This document shows, in pieces, positions 46,908 through 58,187 of a DNA stretch of 64,000 nt. The notes beneath the pieces were generated by a model. The model did not search any database. It saw nothing but the letters and a program-made list of their open reading frames with translations, and had not been told where the DNA came from. The stretch comes from Emergomyces orientalis (lineage: Eukaryota; Ascomycota; Eurotiomycetes; Onygenales; Ajellomycetaceae). The DNA lies in the NCBI GenBank assembly GCA_002110485.1, contig MOWL01000002.1, positions 992,001 through 1,056,000 of the forward strand, in the 5' to 3' direction. How positions within the stretch are numbered: the first letter of the stretch is position 1; every line of letters starts with the position of its first letter. The translations under genes and the position numbers were made by a program.

Positions 46908-49037
46908 ACATGGCGTTCGTTTCTTATTTTGGCTCTCTCTGCCCATCGGAAAAGTAGCCTGTGTCTTTGCGTTTCAATCTAAAGAAAGAGAGGAAGTATA
47001 TCCTGGCGAAAGGGAAAATGCCACGTCAATTGTGGAAAGTGGGTTATATGTTGATATATTGATATACGGGCAGATAGAACGGGTAGTATGGCGCCATCGA
47101 GGGACAAGTGAGACTGGGCTGAAATGGACCCGACAAGCTGGGCGGAGGTTTGAGGCCACGCCGGATAAATAATTTCATGCAGCAGATGACTGCATAACTG
47201 TTATTCCATTCTAGTTTGGGCTCCAAGTTAGTTCGTTCAGCATTTGCACACCGCCTACCGATGAGACTCCATTAGTTCTCATTCGTCATTCGGGTGCCAA
47301 CTTTTTATTTTTCATCTTGCAAACCATGAAACAAGCACATGAAGCTCAGTGTTCGAAAGATCAAGTTCAAACAGGATAATAGAGTTCAAGGCACCAGCGG
47401 TCACCACATCAGTAGAATAAAAAGAACCATGGTGTAATTGTTATCCGGCTGGACCGGACACAAAGGGGCACCAGTAAACTTCCCATCCTTGATTTTGGTA
47501 TTCACCATGGCGACACGCCAACGGCAGGTCCAGATTTATTATACGCATAAGCGGGCATACATTTGGGTTCGGCTCCAGCGCCATGCTACCCACCTGTCAG
47601 AAAACATGTTAATTTGTCAATTGTTCTGCCTCGCAAGCATCCCTTGTCTTCTATTCGGCTGAAATTGAACCAGCTGCCATACTGATCGCCACTGTCCAAA
47701 AACACCGCAAGTAGTAGTCTAGGGCCATCTGAGACTGGCAATACATGGGAATTATTGTGCATCCACCTTCAATTTTTTTTTCGGATTGGTTTGAGGCATA
47801 CGGCATGGCAACACTCCGTTGTTGGCGGACACGGGACGGGAGTAGGCGAAGTCCCAGGTCCATGTCACTGGGAAAAGGATAGAAGACGCCTAGAATTCCA
47901 TTCCCAGTATTACAACTGAAAACGGAGGATTCGATGACGTGTTGTCGCACCTGACAATGCGGGTTAAAGGCTCAATTAATACGGCCAACCCTGGTCCAAC
48001 CCCCGGTCCCTTTTGAAGCAGAATTTCTCCCGACGGGATGGCTTTCGATGTGGGACGAATAATAAAATTCACCTGAATTTTGAGGGCGGTCTGAGAGCCC
48101 CAGTCGGAATTCTGATTCGCAATCACTAACACCAAAGGCAATACTCAAGAGGTCGTAACCGAAAAGAAAAGAATCAGCCTCCTCCCGTCATACCGTTCAC
48201 CATGTGACTTTTAGATCCACCAATCACCAGCTATGGTAATTGGATGCACTCCAATATTTCTGCAGGCCTTCCAGCGGTATAAAAAACCGACTAGTACTCA
48301 TAAGCTCAGTCTAACACCGCTCCCATCCAGGGTGTATTTAGCTTCACCCAATTTAATCATGCATATCAGACTTTGCCCCATTCCTGGGGGTTTATTAGCC
48401 ATTGTCGCTTTAGTTTTATGGAGCCCCAAGGCCACGAATTCGACTAAATGTAAAGCCAAAATTGCTGGCAAACGATGGTATCGCACGGAAAATAGACTGA
48501 GTTGAGAAGCATCACACATGGTCATTAGATGTGGAGGGCGGTAGTGATCAAGATTTCGAAGACGCTCAGCATCATCCCTTGGATTTTTCTTTTCCAAGTT
48601 TAATGCAGGACAAGGGTACGCACCGTGGAACAGGTGCCAACAGACCTACAACGTCGTAGTCCGTATCACTAACATTTGGATAGAATCGTAGACATGAGGC
48701 CCCGATATAATCGAGTGTGACGCTATCCTGAGCAAATCTAAGCTCAATCCGTTTCCGCACCTAACAGTAACTCCAGTGGCGCAGGGTATAAGTGCTAGGG
48801 AAACAAAAGGGGTATTGTTCCACATCAGTTTTTGTGTGTACTCGAACCCAGAGAAGGCATAATTGTTGATACCATTTGAGCATCAAGAATATACCATTCC
48901 AGAATCAGTTTTTTCTAGTTTTCTCTCCCTCCTCCAGCCCGGGATACTCACATTACATAGCTAAGACCATGTACCTAAATCCCGGTCTGTGCCTCTCACT
49001 GGCAAGTACACATTGCTGATGCTATATTGCGTCCCAG

Positions 49038-50484
49038 GAACCCGGAATCTGGAACCACCGAATTGGACGAATCTTTCCTTGAGTTGATCACGTACCAAGG
49101 GAGGGAATATCAAAAATATTCCGTGGAAAATGCCGTTTATTTTGGGCCTGTTGATGATGTATAGCTCATATCAAACAGTTCGTCTTATGATATAGTCCAT
49201 CGGCTGACATGATGTAGGATGAAATAGAAAGACTCGAACTACAGCATCGAGTCCTCAGCAAAGTTTTTGATAATAGATTGATCTTCCCCCCCGTGCACTC
49301 ACTAAGACGAGTTCTTGATTGTGGTTATGGGAACGGAGCTTGGGCTGTCGAAGTTGCTGAACAATATCCGTCTTGTGAAGTAGGCGCTGCTGGTTCCCCG
49401 GGTGACCCATACTAATACTGCTTGAAGGTTATCGGAGTAGATATATCTCCGCACATGAAACCGGATGACACCCCTGAGAACCTGTGGTTGCAGGTTAGTT
49501 AAAACAATTGTTTTGCGTTACCTCCTTTTAGGTTTTGTTACTTTAGAATATTCTCCTGTGCGTCAATGGCCGGCTCACATACTAGACGCTGAACGTTCTG
49601 AAACCAGAGCCTCGGGGGTACCACCAGATGTTTTCATTCTACATCCGTCCTTCCGGTGATATTTTCTTTGGCTAACTTGCTTCCGTGTAACCAGGTTGAT
49701 GACCTAAACCGAATGTTCACATTTCCTCCAAACCACTTCGACCTCGTTCACTCTAGGCTTGTTGCCTCCGGGTTGCACAGGCAGAGATGGCCAAGATATA
49801 TTAGGGATATAAAAAGGTAAGCAACTTCCCGATGGTTAATTCCACAAATAAAATTATACGTAACGAGTGAACGAGTTATTGCACTCAGAGGAGCAGGCTG
49901 ACCGATCAAATCTTTCCCATAATTAGAACGCTGAGACCTGGCGGTTGGGCACAGATGGCGGAAATGTATTTCAATGTGCAATCCGACAACGGGACGATCA
50001 CCAATGATCACGCTTTGAGACAGTGGAGTTCGAGATATGTTCGAGGCATCGAGGACGTTAAAGACCCTAGAGTCGCGATGAATTTGGGAAACCTGCTAAC
50101 ATCTGCCGGTTTTGTCAATGTTGAGACGAAATTAATAAATGTCCCTTTGGCTCCCTGGTCAAATGGTAAGTTTGTTCAAAGTCGTTTGTACGAATGCTCG
50201 CTGACACTCCTCAGACGTCCGGATGCGTGAGATCGGAAGCATGAATAGGACCAATGTCTATCGCCTTCTCGGCTCATTGGCATTATATCCACTGATGAAG
50301 CGTTTGCACATGTCTCGAGAAGAATTTGAGGTACTTGTCGCACAGGCTCGCGCCGAGGTAGATAATTTAGCGCTTAAAACATACTTTCCGCTGTAAGTGT
50401 TCGATTTTTCGTCTTTCTGAAGCGCCTGGTTTCCATTCATCTGATTAATGAAATAGATACGTCTCTATCGGTCAAAAACCATGA
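49038..50484 (+). CDS. LaeA-like (UMTA-type) SAM-dependent methyltransferase, 5' end unresolved
   Basis: Class I S-adenosylmethionine methyltransferase of the LaeA-like group, many of which affect secondary metabolism or development. Exons 49038-49158, 49218-49379, 49428-49493, 49695-49816, 49891-50165, 50215-50392 and 50457-50484 give 316 residues. The first listed exon has no in-frame ATG, so at least one small upstream exon is missing. LELITYQGREYQKYSVENAV precedes the SAM motif I (RVLDCGYGNGAWAVEVAEQY). Motif II is VIGVDISPHM. HFDLVHSRLV and IIRTLRPGGWAQMAEMYFNV are further family hallmarks. The C-terminus includes YPLMKRLHMSREEFEVLVAQ. The gene is isolated, with no polyketide synthase or NRPS nearby. 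The first exon boundary is tentative. Confidence 0.82.
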
Positions 50485-53209
50485 TCAGCAAGTACAGCGG
50501 CCAGTTGCATTGCATACACTGCCGTAATCCAAATCGGACTGCACGGGGGAAATCTGTTGGAAGTATTGCAAGCCGCGGCATGTCGGGGGGGTTTTGTTTG
50601 TTTCCGGTATGCGCATTTGTTCTGTTTCCTGGATAGATGGTAGGGTTTTCCACGCCATGCGGCCAGAATTGCATTTGAGTCTGTCTTATACCTGCAATGT
50701 ATGTAATCTCAATTTTGTCAGCTTGTTAATATCCGCAGATACTTAGCGTTGTTCAGATTAGAACGAACAGGGGATGTATATATCCTGGCAGTTCCTACCG
50801 TTATGAAATTGCTCACAAAATACTTTTGTCCAAGCTAATAATGTCATGCTTCGCATCAAACTTCATGCTTCCCTCTCCTAACAATCCCAAAACCAGCAGA
50901 GTTGCCATGAAGCACGATTCTTTTCCGACAAAGTTTGAGTATGGCATTCACAGCGAGTATCTGAGACACCATTCATTCAACCGCTGAGGTAATTTCATAT
51001 AATGCGCAAGCAAAAGGAGACGGTTGTGTCTACTAGAACGGGAAGATTTTCCATGCATTGGGCAGGACAGCTACCTATTTGCGTTGCGTCTGAAGCTGGC
51101 CCTTCCGCGTGCCCTATTTTCACCATACAGCATGATACACCACCCCAACCCATGATGGAGGAATACCCGTACGATCTGTCGCCACAAGCATATGGTGAAG
51201 ATGAATATGGCAGAGAAGCCAAGCGAAATGACAATTCCAAGATTTGGGAAACCATTGGGCGGCTACAAACCTGTCATCGTCAGTTTATAAAGGCACCAAG
51301 TCCCAGATCCATATTGGCAGTATCAAGGGGAAGTTTACCGGCTTGTAATAATCTGAGGCCAGATACAGCGGATTGAAAAGGTTATTCATGGCGATGGAAG
51401 GGAGCCGAGACGGTGATAAACTTCATCACCAGGTGCTGTGAGAGGATTCAATAGAAATCTGCAGATGTCAACAAAAATTACTCCTCCATGACGAGGGGAA
51501 AATCAACACAGACCTCAAAAACTGAACGCTAGTGAGGGTGAACTGATAGAGGTGAGGTTAAAGATGGTAGAGAGTGTGTAAAGAGCCTTGGAGTTAGTGG
51601 TGAAAGTGAATCAGGGTTTCAGGGGGCCGTGGCAGTTGCGTGCCTTTTTGGAAGTGTGACGAAACTGCAGCTCCACAGAAGCTTTTTCCAGCTGGACGTC
51701 CTCAGACAGCCAGATAAGCATTCGAGACGCGAGGGGACACACGGCACACACAGGCAGCCACTGCAATGGCCATGGGTAGTGGAAATAATTTGTGCTGTCC
51801 CCACAGCAGGGAATCATACGGGACCTGTTAGGCTATATTTACATCAGTGCCAGTCGTAACTGGGGTCCATGAATCTTGCCCCTCAATCGAATCCAATGAG
51901 ATTGCAGTCTCTCTCCTTGTTGGAACCAGCGTGCATAGCCCTGTCTTCCAACAGTAATTTGCTGGTCATGGTTCAATCCCGTTGTTTCCCGCGATGTCTG
52001 GTTGGCTCAACCAAAACAAAAAATCCTTGTGCTTCTCAGGGAATAAACATCCAAGACCATATGCGAACGGCACTCAACAATGAAAGCAGAAGCGAAATAG
52101 CAGTGGTGAACTACCTCATCGACTGTAAAATCTCGAAACCCTGATACCTAGCTGGTATGGTACTATTGAAACCAGATGATCTTCAATAATTACCAATCTT
52201 GACGATACGGGGCACGGGTACGACAGAATTTTACCAGGGCTATTTTCACGTTCACTGCAGGAGGAGCCACCGAACAAGAAAAAAGAACTGGGGCAGACGA
52301 TCATTCAATGCGGCGAGACGCACTACGATTTTTATCATGAGATTGAGTAGTTTTAGGTCTAGGTACTTAGCCCCATTTAATCTGTGAGATATTTGACCCA
52401 GGAGGACAGTTTCCTCTGAGATCTTAAAAGGACTTCCGCTCAGTTTGGCGGTTAAATAATTTGTCAGAAACAAGTGAACTAACTGGTGGGCCGTTCTGGA
52501 TTGGAAACAAGATCACAACAGTTGGAATAGCTCGAACTAGTGAACCGAGGATCAGGGAAGGACGGGAAATGGGGAGAGATGGCGCCGAGCCGTGTGTTTT
52601 GGCTCTGGGTAGTCTCCCCATTCCTTGCAACGGACATGGCGGAACACTTCCGGCGAGCGTCTCCCTCAGCACAGGTTCCACTGGCCCGCATAAGAAAAAG
52701 ATCACTGGACTGCCCACTTGTTAACCCAAAAAGATTTTCTGCCTCCCTGACTCTCAGCTCCTGGCACTAAACCCCAGACAAAGGTTCGCCCGCTCCCTTG
52801 GAATGGCGGGCAGTTGTAAAAATTGTCGCGTATAAATTACCGAAATTATCAAAATATCCAATCTACATGTTTTCTAAAGGCAAGGTATCATTTCATGGGC
52901 CTAGGATCATACCTCTGAAGTTGTTGTTGAGATTTTTTTAATTTTATCTCAACTGTGAACTGTTGACCTCGAGGTAAGGGATGAAAAATTAGCGGGCGCT
53001 TGGGCGCTTTGTAAGCGCCCAGGCCAGGACTAGACCCCGGAGTCGGCTATTGTTTTACTGTTTTGGTTTAGCCTCGGCTCCACCTGCTGCTGCCGCCAAA
53101 ATAAAAAATAAAAACCTCCACCAGCTCATGGCAAAAATGTCACTGGGTTATTGACTTGACGCGCCTCAGCAACTACAGCAACAGCTATATAACATAAAGT
53201 GCAGCCAAT
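50485..53209. other. 2.7 kb gene-poor region
   Basis: Between the methyltransferase and KRR1 I find no gene I can support. Open frames at 51002-51376 (plus, 124 codons) and 52461-52770 (plus), with opposing minus-strand frames, have mixed composition and no recognised motifs. The last 100 or so bases should hold the KRR1 promoter. Confidence 0.45.
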
Positions 53210-54424
53210 ATGCCCTCCACGTATAAGAAAGATAAACCTTGGGATACGGATGATATTGATAAATGGAAAGTGAGTCATTTTTCTGTTTGGCTCATAACAG
53301 CTTTTTCTTGTCCAAGATGGCTGATCTGCGTGCTTATTAGATCGAGGAATTCAAACCAGAACACAATGCTGGCGGCACATTTACGGAGGAGTCGTCCTTC
53401 GTTAGCTTATTCCCAAAATATAGAGAAGCATATTTAAAGGAAACATGGCCTATGATAACCAGAGCGCTGGAAAAGCAAGGTATAGCCTGCACGTTGGATT
53501 TGGTTGATGGAAGCATGACCGTGAAGACTACTCGAAAAACCTTTGATCCCGCTGCAATCCTGAATGCTCGGGATTTGATTAAGCTCCTTGCGCGAAGCGT
53601 GCCAGCACCACAGGTATTCACACACTCTTCACTCTGAATCATAGCTTGTATTTGCCAGCCTCCACACACTAACAGCTTGCAATTCGAAAAACATCAAGGC
53701 TTTAAAAATCCTCGAAGACGATGTAGCTTGCGATATCATTAAAATCCGCAATCTAGTACGAAACAAAGAACGATTCGTAAAGCGGCGCCAACGTATCCTT
53801 GGGCCCTCAGGTTCCACCCTTAAAGCCCTCGAACTTCTCACAAACACCTACATTCTCGTTCAAGGAAACACAGTGTCCGCCATGGGCCCATACAAAGGAC
53901 TGAAGGAAATCAGAAGGGTGGTGGAGGATTGTATGAACAACATTCATCCTATCTACCATATCAAAGAAATGATGATCAAGAAAGAGCTCGCGAAAGACCC
54001 AAAACTTGCAAATGAAAGCTGGGATCGATTTTTGCCTCACTTCAAGAAACGAACATTAAGCAAGAGGAGGAGGCCTTTCAAGGTCACAGATAAGAGCAAG
54101 AAGGTGTATACACCGTTCCCGCCACCTCAGGAGAAGAGTAAGGTTGATCTGCAGATTGAGAGTGGTGAATATTTCCTGAGCAAGCAGGCGCAAGAGCGGG
54201 CTAAAAAGGAGGAGATGATGGAGCGCCAGAGGGAGAAGAGAGAAGAGAAGAAGAAAGAGTTGGAGAAGGAGTTTGTTCCGCCCGAAGAGGTGGATGCGGT
54301 TGAGAAGAAGAAAAAGAAGCGGAAACGACATGATAGGGAAGGAAAAGAAGGAGATGGAGAGAAATCGGCTGAGAAGAAACATAAAAAGTCGAAGAAGATA
54401 AAGCGAGTCGAGGAAGAGGAATGA
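53210..54424 (+). CDS. KRR1: KRR1, small-subunit processome KH-domain protein
   Basis: Nucleolar RNA-binding factor needed for 18S rRNA maturation and 40S assembly. Three exons, 53210-53269, 53341-53613 and 53699-54424, give 352 residues. The start STYKKDKPWDTDDIDKWK joins IEEFKPEHNAGGTFTEESSF. The motif GSMTVKTTRKTFDPAAILNA is typical. ILEDDVACDIIKIRN is followed by the KH-type loop RRQRILGPSGSTLKALELLT at about residues 140-160. VQGNTVSAMGPYKGLKEIRR continues the family core. The C-terminus is a long Lys/Glu-rich coiled and nuclear-localising tail ending in KKIKRVEEEE. Introns are GT-AG and phase 0. Confidence 0.96.
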
Positions 54425-54744
54425 TTATATTCTAGTTATGTTTGCTAGTTTTTTATGTTCATCTTATATCTGGCGCAATGATTGGAACATCACTTTCTAT
54501 TATCTTCTCCTTCAACATGTCTGTAAATATTATAAGCATCCTCATAAGTTTCTGCTGTGGTGTATTGGCTGCCCGTCCACCCTTTGTTTATTCCTTCCAG
54601 GTCAGCCTCAGGCAGCTAAATGGGGATCTTTTTCTATCCTTGTCCTTTCGGGAGCCAGGTAGCTAAAGAACTCTTTCAATTTTTCATTATAGGCTATATG
54701 TTTAGGCTTGAAGCCAACGCTCCTAAACCTCCTCATTCGGTTCT
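54425..54744. other. Convergent intergenic region KRR1 / FAT1
   Basis: 320 bases of shared 3' flank. Open frames on the plus strand here are hydrophobic readings of UTR sequence. Nothing else seen. Confidence 0.5.
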
Positions 54745-57239
54745 TCACAATCTCAGTATACCCCTCTCTAAACCACTCCAAGCCTGTGCATCCAGCCTTT
54801 GATACCCTTTGGCGGGATTAAACCAGTACAGAGTATCAAGCTGGAGTTGGTCCAATAGATACTCCTTTCCATCATCTGGGGTAACTTCTGGTGCAGGAAT
54901 GGTGTCCGGATTCCAACTTAACCTCTCAATAACGGTTTTTGCTTGCTTCAATGTGTCACCCGTTGCGATGCTGTTAAATTGTTAGTGTTAGAAGTTACAG
55001 CCGTTCTGCTCTACTTGGGCGGCAACTACAAGAGACATACCTATTTGTCATACGAACAAGACGCGGTAGGCTGTAGGATGGCAGCCCTCTCTTAGCCAGA
55101 GCAGACTGAAGCGAATTGATAAATTCAATTTCCGAAGCTTCCGTGCGTGAGTGTAAGACAACGGCCGCTCCGCCTGCTTTGCCATCATAACTACGAGTAT
55201 CGAGAATTAGCACTTTCAACCCGCTGAAAATCATGAGAGCTGCCCGTTCACATACTTATCCAGCTTAACTCCAAATACGGCAGCATCCATCACATTGGGA
55301 ATCATGCAGATATGACCCCTTACCTCCCCCGCACTCACATTCTCCCCTTTCCACCGAAATGTATCACCAACCCTTTCGTTGAATCTCACCCACCCAGATT
55401 CTTCATGAGTAACTAAATCACCCATCCGCTGAAACAAATCCCCCTTCCGGAACACGTCCCTCAAAAGTTTCTTATTAGTCGCTGCATCATCATCCAGATA
55501 GTTCGATAGTAGCTTCAAATCCAAAACGCGACCAATCACCTCCCCTTCCTGGCCCAGATCCGCCTTGATACAAAACCCTGTTTTTGGATCTCGAACAGGC
55601 ATCTGCGTCTCCGGATCATATCTGACGACAAAAGTCACGTCCTCCAAGTATCGTTTGATAGGCCCTGCAAATCCAATTTTGCCCGCGCCAGCTGCTCCGC
55701 GACCGTGGTTATCAAATTTAGCTATACCTTCTGTGGCACGGTATATTTCACGTATCTCCTCAACCCCAAAACGTTCCTTAAATTTGTCCCAAATTTCCAC
55801 GCGGAGGCCGTTGCCGAAGGCGTGTGTGACGGAGTGAGATCGATCGTATAGAGAGGCAGGTGCTGCGAGGAGATAGCGGCATAGCTCGCCGACATAGAGA
55901 ATGCGATTTGCTTTGCATTCCGTGGCATCCTTCCAGAAATTCAAGGCCGAGAACTTTCGAGCTAAACAGAAGGTCCCTGAGGAACCCAGGGTGTAGCACA
56001 GGCCTGCTAAGAATGCGGTGCCGTGGTACAAGGGTAGCGGGGAGTATGTGCGGAGCGGGTAGTACTTTGACGGGTTCCTGACATCTGTCGTTAACGGGGT
56101 TGAGGTAATCCACAACAAGTCGTTTCTAAGTACACAAGCCTTTGGCTTGCCCGTCGTTCCTAAGTCTTAAGTTAGCAATCCGAATTTGCGCAATCGGCTA
56201 TTATTGTATATGTCAAGGACAAAGCTAACCAGACGTGAATATGAGAACAGCCATATCTGTGAGGCTACGGTTGGCGGGCACAAGGCCAGCATGGCCAGCA
56301 TTCTGTAGGTCATGTAAACCAATCAATTCAACCCTAGGCGGAACCGCGTTTTCTGCTGACAGGGTGAAAGACGAGAAATCGAGAGATATATGCGGGAGAT
56401 CAGACCTGACATGCTGAGCCAAATCAGGAGTAGATAGCATGTATATCGGTTTGGATACATCTAGCGTGTGTGTGAGAGTGTCATCTATCAGAACATATTC
56501 GATTAGCATTCAGAGTACATATATATACCGGAAGCATATGCATCAATGTATATCGAATACCCACTTCGAAGATTTGTATTGATCAGACCTGCGACGGCGC
56601 CTAACTTCGAGAGAGCGAGAATGGCCACCACCATTTCAGGGGAATTCGTCATGAACACAGCCACCACATCTCCGGTGTTGATGCCGCGAGCATGCAGCAA
56701 TCCTGCGAATTGGTCGACCTCTGATACAGCAGGTGTTAGATTACATTGTTATTAATTGTACTTGTTTTTAGGTCATGCCGTTCCATTTGAGTTGAAGATC
56801 CAGCTTCCTTCTGAGTTGTACATGTACACGCACGGCAGAAGAAATGCATTAATAAGGTTAGAGCACTCAACAACGGTAGAATGAGCAAAAGGCATAAAAA
56901 ACACGAAAACTTGAAGGAGCTGGGGATGAGAAAAGAGACAAAAAGGAGTGAAACGTTTGGGAAGATAAACTTGCCTCTTTTTAACTGGCCGTATGATTTC
57001 GCTTTGCCCTCAAACCAAACAGCGTCGTCTCCATCTTTGGCCCCTGATTGTTCAAGGATCTCATACAAAGAATGTGTTATTTTAGCACAAGTAACTCTCC
57101 GCTGCTTCCGGTGTGCAAAGTCTCGGCCGTGCTGTATGTCTCTGATATCAGAGCCGATCGCGAACTTGGCGTTAAGATAGCTAGCAGCTGCGGCGACCGC
57201 GGCAAGGGAGGTAAGGGGATGGGAGGTAATCAATTCCAT
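54745..57239 (-). CDS. FAT1: Very-long-chain acyl-CoA synthetase / fatty acid transport protein
   Basis: Membrane-bound enzyme that activates long and very-long-chain fatty acids to CoA esters and couples this to uptake; found at ER, lipid droplets and peroxisomes in fungi. Six exons, 57239-56975, 56720-56565, 56484-56230, 56159-55256, 55190-55041 and 54970-54745, give 651 residues. The N-terminal hydrophobic segment is SLAAVAAAASYL. MTNSPEMVVAILALSKLGAV leads to the AMP-binding loop TSGTTGKPKA at about residues 223-232. The FATP/VLACS motif GWVRFNERVGDTFRWKGENV is clear, followed by YDGKAGGAA. Intron 1 begins GCAAGT instead of GT. The start is ATG at 57239, since the longer open frame begins at a TTG. 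Confidence 0.94.
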
Positions 57240-58187
57240 CGTCAACTATTGTCTATTGACCTACTGCTAACAATTGAATTTCGAGGTAGGTATCAAATTT
57301 ACTCCATACGCCTGAGAGGTTCCGGTTTGAACGCTAGCCTGGAGCTGCTTGGGAAGTTCAGAGGCTCGCCTGAATAAATATTTTGGAAACATGCGCAAAA
57401 TGATTAGATACCTAGGTATTTAAACGAATGAGGATGCAAAGCGACGCAAAAGCAGGAAAACAAATACTCTCCTCGCGAGAATGGGTCAAATCGACATCGA
57501 TTAGGATGGCAAAGCAGTGACACTTTACCACTTAGATATATTTATATGTGGCGGTCAGCAGCCAGTCAGCCTGTGGATGGATTGCTGGATCCAGCATAAC
57601 CCGATATATTCTCTCCGTCATACGACGGACTAGCCCTGCGGAAAGTTTTAGAGACAGCCCAGGTTACTATCCAGTGCGTCAAGTCAGCGCAAGGAAGTTG
57701 GACAAGGCCTTGATGTGTTGATCGCTGGTACAACGGAGCTGAATTGATTCCAGCAACGAACCCTTGCAAACTTGCGGCCCCGCAAGCCACCACCAACGAA
57801 AAAGCACAATAGTGGAAAATGCCAGAGCGAACTTGATCTTGGAAATCTGGGGCAGCTTATATAATCGGGACTATAATGAGGCTAACAATCAGTTTTAAAT
57901 CGGTTGTTCGGGCTTGGGCGTTTGGTAGGAAATCTAGGAACTGCCGAGGGACAACCACCGATTCTGGTGGCGGCGGCAATCAAAGTCGGAAATATTTCCA
58001 TAATTTTGGGCTTGTTGGCCGAAGGGTGGGGATGGGCGAGAAGAGACTACAGATCATAAGCTTGTGATTTCGCTGGCTTTTAAAATATCTGCTTCCCCTT
58101 TCGGTTTCTTTATATATTTACCAATTACCATTGCGTCTTGTTTTGTTCAAAATATTTGAACAACCTCGTACAATTCCATCCTCCACA
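57240..58187. promoter_or_regulatory. Shared promoter region of FAT1 and peroxisomal thiolase
   Basis: 948 bases between the start codons of two divergent fatty-acid genes. A CCGAGG hexamer at 57944-57949 matches the Far1/FarA-FarB-type CCTCGG core. The right end has a TATATATT-like stretch about 80 bases before the thiolase start. Open frames inside have no family features. Confidence 0.6.
57944..57949. promoter_or_regulatory. CCGAGG (CCTCGG) FarA/FarB-type fatty-acid response box
   Basis: The reverse complement is CCTCGG, the core recognised by FarA and FarB in Aspergillus fatty-acid catabolism genes. It lies 239 bases upstream of the thiolase ATG, between two fatty-acid genes. A single hexamer in 948 bases can occur by chance, so support rests on context. 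Confidence 0.45.

Larger units (their letters stand above)
43673..49037. other. 5.4 kb gene desert
   Basis: No supported gene between the ketoacyl-CoA reductase and the methyltransferase. Many short overlapping open frames occur on both strands, the longest being 45026-45430 (minus) and 46807-47172 (plus). None shows family motifs or consistent splicing. Small repeats present are a GGAGGGGCT tandem at 45132-45157 and an inverted repeat at 46893-46907. The upstream exon of the methyltransferase must lie in the last few hundred bases. Confidence 0.45.

Noticed and set aside
51002..51376. 124-codon plus-strand frame
   Set aside because: An opposing minus-strand frame of similar length exists, and no family motif or splice pattern supports a gene.
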